Positions 47,507-59,060 of a stretch of 64,000 nucleotides of DNA are shown piece by piece; position 1 is the first letter of the stretch, and every line of letters starts with the position of its first letter. The stretch lies in assembly GCA_032622095.1 (NCBI GenBank), contig CP136065.1, positions 242,089,530 to 242,153,529 on the forward strand, written 5' to 3'. A program made the position numbers and the translations under genes. Origin of the DNA: Siphonodentalium dalli (taxonomy: Eukaryota; Mollusca; Scaphopoda; Gadilida; Siphonodentaliidae). The notes under the pieces were generated by a model. That model ran no database searches. It was not told the DNA's origin and saw only the letters and a program-made list of their open reading frames with translations.

Positions 47507-48708
47507 GTATATATGCGTGTCATATTAGGCTACCATAGTGATACCACCGGCAACAATAAAAGGTCTATTGACAAAATTCCCTGTCAAAACCCAGCATTTC
47601 TTCGAAGGCATGATAAACTATAGCCGAATATATATAGGCCGATGCTATATATAATTGAAAACATAAATTAAAATAAATAAAATTGATTCGAAGCGTACTT
47701 TCGATAGCACAAGTCAGGTCATGCGTGTGCGCATCCAAGCATATAGCTGAATTTGTCACTATCAACGGTTTTCTGTGATAGAGTTACCCAGGTTCCCGAA
47801 ATTGTGATAAAATTACCCAGGCTGGGTTGTGATAAAGTTACAGGGGTTAATAACATTTCATTTCTAGTAACTTAGTATTTTTGCGATCAAAATGAGTACA
47901 TCCAATACTATTTAATATGTCTTAATTTATGCTTAGTTAGAGCTATTAGTCGCCAAAACTGAACAGTATTTCCCTCAGTCACATTTAAAGCGCTTTTATA
48001 TTGTGAGATTTGCTTTTTAACTCTTTCAACACCACATCCCGCTTTAGCAGACACGACGTAATTTACGTTCACCACCGCACCCACTTTAGTGGGCAGAGCT
48101 TAATGTTCTGAAGTAACAGGGAATCATACAATACTTACAGGGATATACAAATGAATTTATTGGTTACCGACTTGGATATCCTTTGGGTGATATTCTGCAT
48201 CAATACTAAATGATTGGTGAGTATGCAAACGTACACGTGTGTGCGGTAAAAAGATGTGTCCTTGGCCTAAATATATACACCGAAGAAAAAAAGTCAATAA
48301 CTTAGATTAGTCAACTATTTGTCCACATGGTTGATGTTAGTCATAACGACTAAAGAATGGTTAGTCAAAACGACAAATTAGGCCATTAGACTACAACTGT
48401 GTTAGTCAACATGACCAGGATTGAGTCGAAATTTTTCTGAGTTTACCACTGAGAAGGTGAACATGTAATTTGGTGGAAATGGTGTGCAAATATTTTTAAT
48501 ACTCAACCAGATGATTTATTATCCAGAAGCAGAGACCGAATTGAAAGCAGGACCTTGCACCTCAGTGCTCATGCCCAATAGCCTATATATTCATAAACCA
48601 TATGTACTATATTATTACCCGGCATGACTACATTCAGATATTTGAACCTGAAAATTGCATAAATCCTAACATCTATAGTGGTCTAATTCCAGAACAATGC
48701 GCGGGGTT
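47507..48708. other. No gene; small tandem repeats
   Basis: 47772-47845 carries three units of the ttgtgata.a.ttaccc motif seen at 7.6 kb. At about 48300-48420 the motif gttagtca.aacgac recurs loosely. Otherwise unremarkable. Confidence 0.4.
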
Positions 48709-49625
48709 ACGGGCGAGAGACCTGGACACACCGGGCCGACCATGGCTGTTCGACTCGGAGTGAGAAAAGTTTGAAAACTAAACAAGAAAATCGCAAAATC
48801 CTAGCATCTAGACTGGCCTCAAGCTTTCCTATAGTGTTGGAAATTTCAAACCTCATACTCTCCCTTAGGTTGGAAAATTTCTCCAACTGATGACAATTTC
48901 AGTCCACAATTTTTGACCAAATGTAGTAAAATATTGTTTTGTTAAACTAATTAGCAGTTTTGATTGGCCACGGGGGAGGGTCCATGACACACCCGGCCGA
49001 CCATGGTTCGTTCCGGTGTGGGAAAATTTTGAAATCTGAACAAGAAAATCGCAAAATCCTAGTATCTAGACTAGCCTCAAGCCTTCCTAGACTTTGATAT
49101 TTCAAACCTGAAATTAGTTCACTTAGGTTTGAAAATTTCCAACTGATGACAAATCCAATGACAATGTTGACCAAAAGAACGATATTGTTTTCTTAAAGAC
49201 ATATTATGGACTTGTTCGGGTGCGTGAAACTTATAAGTTGGTACTCAGGCGCTATGCCAACCTGGGGAATGTAGCATTCTACTGACATCGCCGAAAATTT
49301 AATAGAAATCGCCTATACCACTCCATGGAAAACATCCTCTGAACTACGCTCAATTGTAAATATTCACATCAGATTCGGGACGCAACTATTGGCGATAAAC
49401 TAACGCAAATGATTTCGACATCGAGAGTCATTGCATTAATATATATGAATGACGATGTGTATTGTCAATAATGAATTAATATTCTTAAAAATAACAAATT
49501 TGAGCAAGATTATTCTCCATTTCTATTTGATCACCCTACTGGAGTGTTTCACATCACTTTAAATAAACTAGCAGTTTTTGACTGGCCATGGGGGAGGGAC
49601 CAGGATACAAGCTTTCCAAGTGTTG
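48709..49625. repeat. About 250-bp direct repeat, 2.3 copies, disrupted by a MITE
   Basis: Copies at about 48709-48967 and 48968-49190 share ccgaccatgg, aacaagaaaatcgcaaaatc, ctag.atctagact, cctcaagc and ttccaactgatgacaa. The third starts and is split by the MITE at 49197-49558, resuming as actagcagtttttgactgg. The 48935-48960 segment provides the uninterrupted version. Confidence 0.75.
49197..49558. mobile_element. MITE of the AGTGATGTGAAACAC family, copy 3
   Basis: Runs from agacatattatggacttgtt to gagtgtttcacatcact, with TTAA at 49193-49196 and 49559-49562. The empty site is visible in the preceding repeat unit (ttgttaaactaattagcag near 48938), which confirms element limits and a TTAA target. 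Confidence 0.85.
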
Positions 49626-49920
49626 GAAATTTCCATAACGTAGTTACTCGGCCCTGATTGTGGTCGTTGTTGTTTTATGTCCGTTTCTGATATTCGATTC
49701 CAGGTTGTACACCTCTCTACCCTTACTCGCACTCTGAGTATATACGCCTCGATGACACCCACAACAGAGATCTGCAGTTCCCTTTTCCTGTTCAGTTCTA
49801 TGGATTCGTGTTCCGATCAGCAATGGTAGGTCAGTGTTAAATTTTGTTGGTATAAATCACGTTTTCAATGTCCCCTAAAGTATCGTTGGGGGATGCGCTG
49901 GCGCATCATTATAAAGAGTC

Positions 49921-50190
49921 TGTGCCAATGATTCTCTTATATATGCGAGTCGACCATAGGTCGCCTACCATATATAAGAGAATGTATTGGCCTAACAATT
50001 TTTGTTATAATTTTTTATCAATTTTTCTTATATTCTTTAACAAGTTTTATCATTTTTTTTAATTTTATCTTATACATTCTATGACAATTTTTTGTCATTT
50101 TGTCTTACATTCTTTAAGAATATTATCATTTTTCTTACATTCTTTAACAATTTCATAATTATTTTTTATCATTTTTTCTTACATTCTTTA
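49921..50190. mobile_element. Solo hairpin with expanded T-rich spacer
   Basis: One complete hairpin (about 49921-49992) followed by repeated cttacattctttaacaatttt -like units, as if the spacer between the two hairpins had duplicated in tandem. The second hairpin and both ends are missing. Confidence 0.65.
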
Positions 50191-50229
50191 TCAATGTTAT
50201 TGCAGTCATTAAATTTTCATTTTGATCAA

Positions 50230-51245
50230 AGTTTCACGTACAACCATTTCAATCGCCTGTTTGGCTAATCCAATTTGAGAAAAAGCTAGTACGTGCATGA
50301 AAAATTCGTGAACATGTATATTTTATATTTATTTTTAAATATTTTAATCATTGGCTGCTCAGTTGTTTGCCAAATCGACAGGGATAGCCATATCAATTAT
50401 CGCCAGTTTCGAGGCCTCAAAATGTTGTCTATGTAATTTTGGAAGGAAGTGTGAGATATGCTGGCAAATACTCGATATATTGATATACCGGCTCCATATA
50501 CAATATCTATGTTTTGAATGTTTTATAACTGGTTTATCTCCATTCGTTCCGATTAGCTACAAATCTTGAAAATGACAACTTAAAAAACAGAACGGTATAT
50601 TTTCAAAACACCATCACTTTGCTCATCTACATTTTTTACATTATACCCCGTGCCCTAAATCAACTGATGATTATTAGGGGGCGCATGAATAAAATATATT
50701 TACATGGGTAAAAGAATTTTTTGTTTTTTGTTTTACAAGTTTTGTACCGTTTTTTTGGCACTATGGTGATCGGGCTGGTGGTGGTGGTTGTGCCTTTACC
50801 GGGTTCATAGAAATGATTGTGGAGGGCATCCTTAAACATTGATGTGTCCTGGATATGGGCAGAATTCGTTTGGGATACTGTTCCAGAGAGAAAGTGATGA
50901 GGTATTTTGGTCGATATAAGGGGCGGAGAAGTTTGTGGTCTCGAGTGGGTGTAAGGGGAGCAGAGCCGGCGATGTTTACATGGTTATATCGGATTTTATG
51001 GAAGAGAATAAGAGAGAAGTCTCTTCTTCTGCCAAGAGCAGGCCACTTGAGAATGCGTAGCATGTTTGTGGGGCTGCTTGTGTAGTTGTAGATATTAAAG
51101 ATGTATCTGACAGCTCGGTCAACCATTTAGATTTTTGTAGTGAGGCATATTTGCCATGGGTGCAATATGGGACAGCAGTATGCTCTTCCAGCATCATAGT
51201 AATTCAACATGACCCACCAGCACGACCACTTAACCAGGTGTGTTT
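50230..51245. mobile_element. Diverged relative of the 10.8-kb TIR element
   Basis: Shares interior blocks with 10797-12664 (ttaatcat.ggctgct, aaaatgacaacttaaaaaac, accatcactttg) and ends with cagcatcatagtaattcaac, then gaccacttaaccagg. The left limit is unclear. A LINE fragment lies near its right end. Confidence 0.45.
50765..51197 (-). pseudogene. Decayed LINE reverse transcriptase C-terminus
   Basis: The minus-strand frame reads VDRAVRYIFNIYNYTSSPTN then MLRILKWPALGRRRDFSLI and LFHKI, matching the LINE pattern VQRRAARF...Y...SSVT.ML..L.W..L..RR....L...YKI. Further on, the expected LWNS and FKDAL motifs appear in the other two frames, so at least two frameshifts are present. Non-functional. 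Confidence 0.8.
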
Positions 51246-51799
51246 TCTTATATCCGAGGTGGTCATTTATCTAGATAATGCACAGTTGAGCTAATAAGGA
51301 CTCGTAAAATAACTACCACCACGACCAGATAACACCTGGGCGTCTTCCGTGAACGACATTAGTAAAGATAATACTCAAGCGACAACAAAAGGGAGACGAC
51401 CAAGTGGGTTTTAAGGTGAAAATATCACGAATAAACCAACTCACTACTAACCTGAAGTGCGCTCTATAAAATGTTTTTTTCACTGTGGCCCGCGACATAA
51501 AACGGAATAACGGATATAAATCCAACATAAGTCGAGGATATGTTTGGTCAATCATATAACCGACAGTGCACGTGCATGCAAGTCCAGTCGCTGCGAAATA
51601 AACTATACCCGGTTTATAAAATAAACCATGTTGGTGAATATGAGCCTGGGAATCCAAGCCATCATAGGCAATCAGAACTTAATCTAACATTAAAAACGTC
51701 CAATAGAATCGATTAACAAAAGGCAGTGTGGTGTCATTTTGGGTAAGCCCGCACGCGACGTTACACGTTCTGGGAAATAAAGAGGCTACGGTAGGCTCA

Positions 51800-52097
51800 C
51801 TATAGGTCAGTAAGATACCAGTGTATGTATGTTTGCACAGACTGATATTTATCTAGCTTAAAGGCCCACTTAACTTTCGAATCACCAGATCACATTATAT
51901 ACAAGATATTCCATAGTATATACCATTTGAAATTGGAACCTCCAAAACATTGTATTATCAAATTATCCGGTCGAATAAACTGTGAATATGTTGTTTTTGT
52001 CAAGCATTTGTTGTGTGTTCTGTGCTTAATTTGAATCTTGTCTGTACTGCCAGTGTATTAATTTCAATGGAAGGGGAATGACTCTATCACTTAGTTG
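51800..52097. repeat. Dispersed repeat, copy 2
   Basis: Counterpart of 8090-8700, same orientation, shorter. Shared blocks include gtcagtaagata, aaaggcccactta and ttcaatggaaggggaatgac. The minus ORF at 51313-51657 just before it has no recognisable domain. Confidence 0.6.
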
Positions 52098-52731
52098 TGA
52101 CGTATATGATGTATTCTGGGGTAAATAACGGGGGAAGTCATGGGGTGAATCTGAGAATCTCTATCACTTGGTGGACTGGTAAGAAATGTCCAACATAACA
52201 CCCACTGAGGTTGGACAAGTGAAACTGAATGGCATTTTAGTCTCAAAGTTTTAAATGAAAGTAGGAAAATATTCAAAAATTTGTCCAAAATGACATAATT
52301 TATACATTGCTTGGATTTTGTCAAATTTTGTCGGAACAATTTGAACCTGTTTTCTTTATAAAATATTCATCTTCCGTTAATCCAGACACTAAAGTTCCAA
52401 CTGCTAAGAAGTATAACCTCCGTTGAAATGAGACATCACCAAAAACACCATAGACGCCGCGTCCTTGTTCCGATGATGGCCATTTCAGAGTCAATTTTGA
52501 CTGAATGACTTAGTAGAAAAATAGACGAATTTTGATCCATAAGCGACAAAATTTACACTTGATATCGGTTGGAAACTATTGAAAATTGTGTCCAATGTCG
52601 GGGGGGGGGGGGGGTGGAGAGACACACAAGTAACCCAGCCGCTACGTCCATGCCTTTGTGTCTTATTGTAACTGCATGGAGTTCTGGAACCATACATTTT
52701 CATTCATCTTTAATTTCCTTTTTCCACGAAG
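52098..52731. other. Intron or upstream region of the NIDO gene
   Basis: Expected to hold or follow the exon for the N-terminal strand of the NIDO domain (an FPFFG-like motif), but no such sequence was found here. A G homopolymer is at about 52600-52614. Polypyrimidine taatttcctttttccacg leads into the exon acceptor. Confidence 0.4.
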
Positions 52732-52992
52732 GTCAAGAATTTCGGCGCTGTTACCTTCGATTTGGGCGACGGTTCACCACCTTTGAATTCTCACTACGAT
52801 GAAAAGTGGAAAAATAGTCACAGGGATGTATACTTCTTGGCACCTTTCTACATGAATACAGAGCAACCGGACGATATCAGCAAGATCTACATCGAACACA
52901 TAAACGCCACGACGAACAACACTTTTATGTTGGGGATAGACGATTACATCGAGTCAATGATTGTCTCGCCCGCCGATGTCAGCGGAAACAAT
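52732..52992 (+). CDS. NIDO-domain protein, exon A
   Basis: A 261-nt exon, phase 0 at both ends: acceptor ccacgaag and donor gtaggt. It encodes 87 residues beginning VKNFGAVTFDLGDG, which fits the NIDO NNGxITFD strand. It continues with DVYFLAPFYMNTEQ, matching the hallmark IAPFWADVDT strand, then ISKIYIEHINATTNNTFM, the place of the family's GKVYYR segment, and ends before SGNN. Two potential N-glycosylation sites (NAT, NNT) suit an extracellular protein. NIDO domains occur in nidogen, alpha-tectorin, mucin-4 and related secreted or adhesion proteins. The preceding exon was not found. The frame stays open briefly past the donor, but the next three exons restore the NIDO order only if the splice is used. 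Confidence 0.72.
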
Positions 52993-53370
52993 GTAGGTTA
53001 CAGTACACCAATTATTCCCCATAGGCGACAGTGTTAACAGGGTCCGCGCTGGACTGAAATTTACTTTTGCCAAATAATTTGCCAAATGAAAATATTTTTT
53101 GCAAAATTCTTGACGTCACGAATTAATTATTGCGAAATGAATCGGTGAAATTGTGATGCGCGCGCAACACTGGTGGATTTAGCAGCTGTTTCACTTCCGC
53201 ATTGAGATTTTTTTTTCATTTTCATTTCCGTGTTTACTGTTCCAAATCATGCTTTCTGATGATCAAATACAGGCCTTTATAGATAATTAAGTGCTGACAA
53301 ATACCAAAAGTAACCACTAAAGTTTTTTTCCAAAAATTTGGATAAACATACAGATGGATAATAAAAATGT

Positions 53371-53541
53371 CATTATACAATGTTGTGTACAGTATGAGTT
53401 TTTCTTGTACTCGTCCAGGTTGTGGTGAAAAGTCATATTGACTCGACACTGCGTGTCTCGTCCAGTATGAATTTTCACCACAACCTGGACGAGTACAAGA
53501 AAAACACAGTTATACAATGCATGTACACAGCATTGTATAAT
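53371..53541. repeat. 171-bp imperfect palindrome
   Basis: Core arms ttcttgtactcgtccaggtt plus gtggtgaaaa are exactly mirrored around a loop of about 40 nt that itself contains gactcgacac and gtgtctcgtc. Outer arms cattatacaatg.tgtgtac also pair. The right outer arm has a secondary small palindrome (tatacaatgcatgtacacag). Confidence 0.8.
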
Positions 53542-54164
53542 AACTTAATATTATAGCTATCAGATTAACTTCATGATAATAAAGGTGTTAACTTTTCCTA
53601 AACCATAAAAACACCACTACTATAATTATATTGTAAGAGTTTCCTGAAATGAATGTTAGTGATTGACCAATATTTGTCAGCTGTCTTGAGGAATTAAAAA
53701 GTGACTTGCCAAACCCTGGGTGTTAATGTCCGGGGATATTCTCGATTCCTTAGGAACGCTGGAACTGTCTAGCCTAGTCAATTTTGAAGAATGACTCTTC
53801 GGGTCCAATATGATCCCAAAAACATTCATAGGTACATGTGCCTTTTCCGTCTTTATATTTACCGCTTTTGATACTACCCTAATTCCGCACAAAATATCAT
53901 CAAATTTTCAAACATACCCCATTAAATGCCAAGTTAATTATTTCACCCACCATGGATCAATATTCATCTAGGTATAATATTTCCATGGTGGCTTTGATTT
54001 TTTTCTTATTTTTTTTAGCCTTAATTTTATCCCAATCATAATCAACCTTTCGGATGCCAGGTGTGATTTTATGCTGATTTGAGTGGGGGTGACAGCACAC
54101 CTGGGGTGGTAATTTTTATATTTGGTGAACTATAACCTGTAAGTATATTCTCTCCGAATATCAG

Positions 54165-55100
54165 AGGAACCAATGCAGTCATAGACATAGACATAGTTTA
54201 TTATATACTTGCCCATGAATTATAAGGTTTTAGCAGTGAGATATAAGTGGTATCCCACTAGTGAGTGATGTCAGCTTGAAATATATGATGTATTTACATT
54301 CATTGGGGCCATAGGCACGTACCTAAAGTATATAATAAACAGAATATCCACACTTTTTCAGTGGATATGGGTTAAATCTCATTCGTGATACAAAACATTG
54401 GAATTTCCACTCGTGGCTAAAGCCACTCTTGGAAATTCAATGTTTTGTCATCACTCATGAGATATAACCCATATCCACTGAAAAAGTGTGGATATCCTCT
54501 ATTTATTATGCGAATAAACTGCTAACAGATAATATTCGTTATCCACCGCTAGCATGCAGTGAAGATATAGACAATTACACTTACATTGTAGCTTTGACGT
54601 CTTTGGCGTAACTTAATTTCTTGAAAAACGGTCATCGAATTGTAAAATGTTAAACCATATATAGTAGCATTAATATAATTATATTATGAAGTACAACTGT
54701 ATTATAGATTTGAATGTGACCAGGTTATATTGGGTATATGTGCACAGCACGCGTAAAATAAAAACAGGCTAGGGTCTGAGTAGACGGTCATTTAATACCC
54801 GAACGCGCGACAGATGGTCGCTGGAGATTCCAGCAATATCACACAATCCCTAACTATGATGTAGCCCCCTCCCCCGCTCTCGCCCACCGGTATCAGTGGA
54901 ACCAATGTAAGTATATCGGCGGAACCAATGTAAGTATATCGCTTCGAATATCAGCGGAATTAACCATTGTAAGTATATTTGAATATCAGCAGAACCAATG
55001 TAGCCATATATAGACAAGTTTATTGCACAATCGCTATACAAGTATACGAAAAGGCAACAGAGAAGAAAAACAAATGGGAGGTAAAAAAGAAGAAATTAAA
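54165..55100. repeat. Pair of SINE- or LINE-tail-like repeats, minus orientation
   Basis: 54165-54225 (atatcagaggaaccaatgca, then (catagacatag)n and tttattatatacttgc) and 54888-55030 (cagtggaaccaatgtaagta repeated four times, then tatagacaagtttattgcac) share the junction between a GGAACCAATG unit and a sequence that on the minus strand ends in a short tandem tail. This suggests retroposon 3' ends inserted beside the same unit. Family not identified. Confidence 0.4.
54324..54511. repeat. Foldback element, about 188 bp
   Basis: Arms tatccacactttttcagtgg, atatgggttaaatctcat and acaaaacattg.aatttcca pair nearly completely with the right half around tggctaaagcca. Outer ends (aataaacagaatatc, gatatcctctatttatta) match the 34807-34935 foldback. 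Confidence 0.8.
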
Positions 55101-55121
55101 CATAACAATGAGAATACTTTT

Positions 55122-55378
55122 TTTTATAGACTGTGAACATGTATATCAATGACTAGTAACATGAATAGCCTTCATTTAGCTGTGTTTATAGACTGTGAAC
55201 ATGTATATAAATGACTCGTAACACGACTAGCCTTCATTTAGCTGTGTTTATAGACTGTGAACATATATATATACATGACTCGTAACATGACGAGCCTTCA
55301 TTTAGCTGTGTTTATAGACTGTGAACATGTATATACATGACTCGTAACATGACGAGCCTTCATTTAGCTGTGTTTATC
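55122..55378. repeat. 62-bp minisatellite, four units
   Basis: Units begin tttatagactgtgaacatgt and end ccttcatttagctgtg. Four tandem copies with a few substitutions, followed by a partial unit. Confidence 0.88.
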
Positions 55379-55454
55379 GATTTGTACATCAGATTATAAC
55401 ATTGTCAAATTAATGTTCATTTCCTGTCTGCAAATGTAAGACACACTATTTCAA

Positions 55455-55858
55455 TGGTTGGATTGGAATTTTACCCTGCAATGCATTCTCTTATATATAC
55501 GAGTCGACCATAGGTCGCCTCGCATATATAAGAGAATGCATTGGCCTAACAATTTTTACAATTTTAATAATTTTTTCTTGTATTCTTTAACAATTTTATA
55601 ATTTCACCCATACAGCGCCCCAGACAAACATGAGCAGACGACACTCTTCTATATGCTTCTATATATGTGTGGGGCTCCCTGCAGGGTAATGGATGTTTTT
55701 TATTTTATGTCCTAAAAATTGTAAGAAACATTTATTTAAAAAAAATGATAATTTTGTTTTAGGCCAATGCATTCTCTTATATATGAGAGGCGACCTATGG
55801 TCGACTCGCATATATAAGAGAATGCATTGGCACAGAGTACAAAAAATCCCGACTTAAT
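55455..55858. mobile_element. Hairpin MITE of the GACCCGCC type, degraded ends
   Basis: Interior colinear in inverse with 15781-16204, including the ctgcagggtaatggatgttt spacer and the gccccacacatatatagaag segment. Two full hairpins (about 55477-55545, 55760-55830). Right end reads agtacaaaaaatcccgactt; the left end is reduced to gaattttaccctg. Lies in NIDO intron 1. Confidence 0.75.
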
Positions 55859-56386
55859 TACACTCACTTAATTTTCTATGGTATTTTGTCATTAACTTGG
55901 AAAGAGAAAATGTGTTCAAATATGATAATTACATTAAGGGAGGATCACTTCGAAGTGATAGTTGAACGTAGGAATTGTGTCACGACACGCTACTTCGCGG
56001 CGATTATTGTTTCCAAATATACATGCCATTACACAGTTTAAAGACATTTGCCTAACCATTCGCGATTTATAAGTTTGTGATTAAGCAAATGTCTTTCAAC
56101 TGTGTGAATTACATTCAAAATAGAGATTATTCATCAAACAACATTTTTTATTATTTTTTTTCATCGGAATATCCATAAAACGTTGTGAAAATCGTCTTTG
56201 TGTGATTAAATAAAATATATCGCATTCAGGTATAAATAAACATGTATTTCATCTTCAACTTTGTGGTCGTTGGCTTTTCTCTCGAAAGTGACTCATATTT
56301 TACATGCCTTCCCTCTCTATCTCCAGCTTATGACCAAATGTTGCAAATTTAGATATCGATGTAATACACCCACTACTTCTTGACAG

Positions 56387-56497
56387 ATTGGTAAATTCGC
56401 TTCGAAATTCGTCACTATCATCACATGGGAGCGACTGACGAGTGTAAAAGAATACTACGCATCAGATTCATGTCAGGCGGACAGAAACACTTGCAAG
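56387..56497 (+). CDS. NIDO-domain protein, exon B
   Basis: A 111-nt exon with acceptor acttcttgacag and donor gtatat, phase 0 on both sides, encoding 37 residues. IGKFASKFVTIITWERLTSV corresponds to the NIDO segment usually written F.a.waf.vTW..V, including the near-invariant T-W pair, followed by a Cys-containing loop (SCQADRNTCK) of two cysteines probably bonded to each other. Joining to exon C gives NTCK-SNTFQ, the expected order TW...NTFQ. Too short to be found as a long ORF, and assigned from motif plus splice signals. Confidence 0.75.
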
Positions 56498-57368
56498 GTA
56501 TATCGGTCAAGGTCAGGAATGACGTTGACTCAAGTTTTTAAAATGGCGTATTTGGAAAAATAGGCTGAAAAACGAGGTTTTTTGGGTTTTTTAAAAAAAT
56601 TAAATTTCTACATAATATTCTTACCAAACTTTTCACTGACATTTGGTAAAACACTTCACTGAATTGGGCTTTATTCAAAATGCGACATTTTATTTTTCAT
56701 ACCTGAGAACAAGTGATTGCTGACTAATACTAACGATGAGCTGATATTTTATGTAACACTATCACACCGCATACACTAAAATATTCCTCTCAGTGGATCT
56801 GTGTCCTCCGAGAGATAACAGAAAGTCTCTAAGAACTAAATTTAAATTTGTGAAGTTTTTTTTTAGGAACGATGGACCATCTTCAGTTATATTATCTAAA
56901 GAATATTTCTTATCAAGAAGGACTAAAAATATAAGACGAATTCCACCGATTGTTTATATTGTAGATCATTATTCACTTGTATTCTCAATTTTCCGCGAGA
57001 ATTTCTGGTTCTGATTAGGCGATCTTCCTCTCAGAATTTGGCAACCTCAACCAAGGTGAACATCGGTCGGACGAATTCTTGAAAGTATAGTTTTTCGAGG
57101 TGTGGGCCCTAGTAGAAAATACATTCGTTGTGTCCGTGCCAATACACTTGTACATATCTTATTGCGAAGTCCGGACCTTGCATGGGACTATTTCGCCTAT
57201 TATGTAAATAAATACTCTCATTTAGTAATACAAGTATATATTGGAATTGTTTATTATACGTCTGAACTGATGTTCATTAGAAATGAGCAGACGACAGCCA
57301 TACAGACGAAAAGTTAATACAAGTGCGGAAGGATTCATATTCATTGGTGTGAAATATTCAGAAATTAA

Positions 57369-57736
57369 AGTGATGTGAAACACTGCGATAGGGTGATAAT
57401 ATATAAAAGGGAAATAATCTTGCTCAAAGTAGTTATTTAAAAAAATATTATATCCAAATTTACAACTCACAACGTCATTCTTATATATTAATTAAATGCA
57501 GTGACTGCCGATGGCGAAATCGTTTTCGTTAGTTTATCGCCGATAGAAGCGTCCCGATTCGAGTAGTAAATATTTACAATTTAGCGTAGTTCAGATGATG
57601 TTTTCTAAGGAGTGGTACGGTCGATTTGCTTGAGATTTTCGGTGATGTTAGTAGAATGCTAAATTCCTCCAGTTGGCATAGCACCTGAATACTAACTCAT
57701 CAGTTTCAAGCACCCGAACAAGTCCATAATATACCT
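57369..57736. mobile_element. MITE of the AGTGATGTGAAACAC family, copy 4
   Basis: TTAA at 57365-57368 and 57737-57740 bound agtgatgtgaaacactgcga ... tccataatataccttt. Colinear with the 31716 copy throughout; lies in NIDO intron 2. Confidence 0.82.
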
Positions 57737-57868
57737 TTAATTTCAACAAACGGGTTATGACATGTATATGCGTATATATGGCCCCTTGTTGAACTTATTA
57801 TTTAAACGTGTACTTAGGGAAATGCTCGTTTATGAGTATTTAGTAAAGAAAGAGTTAATTCCCTTAAT

Positions 57869-58267
57869 ATGTTTATACAAGCCTCATTTACAGAACTGGA
57901 AATACATGTAGAATGGTTAACACCAGTGAAGATAAGAAGAGAAGTGAAGATAAGAAGAGAAGTGAAAAGGATAACAATGTTTAGGAAGATAGTAGAGGGG
58001 TCGGTTCCGGCTATCCATACACATGACTTATTAACACCAAGGAGCAAGGACAAACGGAAAATCACTGCTAAACAATTCCCAGGATTTGAGACAACAAACA
58101 TTATTGAGTCACATGAGTGTACCAAATCACTTTCTTACGAAATAATAAGGACAAATACGGCTCAATATAAGAACTCATTCTTTGTGAAAACAATCATCGA
58201 ATGGAACCACCTGGAGGATATGGACAGCGCATGTGATACAACATCAATAACAACACTAACAGCTTAA
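57869..58267 (+). pseudogene. LINE reverse transcriptase C-terminal fragment
   Basis: A 132-codon plus-strand frame whose last third reads TNTAQYKNSFFVKTIIEWNH, the terminal motif of LINE polyproteins (T..YK.SFF.RTI.EWN.LP). The N-terminal part (EVKIRREVKRI) contains a small tandem duplication of the coding sequence. Palm, fingers and endonuclease regions are absent. Fused directly to the 56-bp minisatellite downstream, which may have started in the LINE 3' UTR. Confidence 0.75.
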
Positions 58268-58284
58268 GTCGTCCAACGGTGCAC

Positions 58285-59060
58285 CTACAGGCAAATCAAG
58301 GCTACTACACCGAACTACATACAGATACAGACAGCTACAGACAATGCCAAATCAAGGCTACTACACCGAACTACATACAGATACAGACAGCTACATACAA
58401 TGCCAAATCAAGGCTACTACACCGAACTACATACATTTACAGACAGCTACAGACAATGCCAAATCCAGGCTACTACACCGAACTACATACAGATACAGAC
58501 AGCTACAGACAATGCCAAATCAAGGCTACTACACCGAACTACATACATTTACAGACAGCTACAGACAATGCCAAATCCAGGCTACTACACCGAACTACAT
58601 ACAGATACAGATACAGACAGCTACATACAGTGCCAAATCAAGGCTACTACACCGAACTACATACATATACAGATACAGACAGCTACAGACAATGCCAAAT
58701 CAAGGCTACTACATCGAACTACATACAGATACAGACAGCTACAGACAATGCCAAATCAAGGCTACTACATCGAACTACATACAGATACAGACAGCTACAG
58801 ACAATGCCAAATCAAGGCTACTACACCGAACTACATACAGATACAGACAGCTACAGACAATGCCAAATCAAGGCTACTACACCGAACTACATACATATAC
58901 AGATACAGACAGCTACAGACAATGCCAAATCAAGGCTACTACACCGAACTACACACAGATACAGACACAGACAGCTACAGACAATGCCAAATCAAGGTTA
59001 CTACACTGAACTACATACAGATACAGATGCAGACAGCTACAGACAATGCTGAATCACCTT
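58285..59060. repeat. 56-bp minisatellite open in all three forward frames
   Basis: About 13 units of caaggctactacaccgaact followed by acatacagatacagacagct and acagacaatgccaaat. Units with an extra 6 or 12 bp of agatac/catata occur. Because 56 = 2 modulo 3, each frame is read through in turn, and since the unit has no stop in any frame, ORFs of 221-257 codons appear in all three. They are not evidence of protein. Abuts the LINE remnant. Confidence 0.92.

Larger units (their letters stand above)
52993..56386 (+). other. NIDO gene intron 1
   Basis: A 3.4-kb intron between exons A and B, with the palindrome at 53371, a SINE-like pair at 54165-55100, the foldback at 54324, a 62-bp minisatellite and a hairpin MITE (all listed). 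55859-56386 has no other recognised feature. Confidence 0.6.

Noticed and set aside
51313..51657. 114-codon minus ORF as a membrane protein
   Set aside because: Hydrophobic stretches follow AT richness; no motif, no splice partners, and alternative short frames on the plus strand are equally good.
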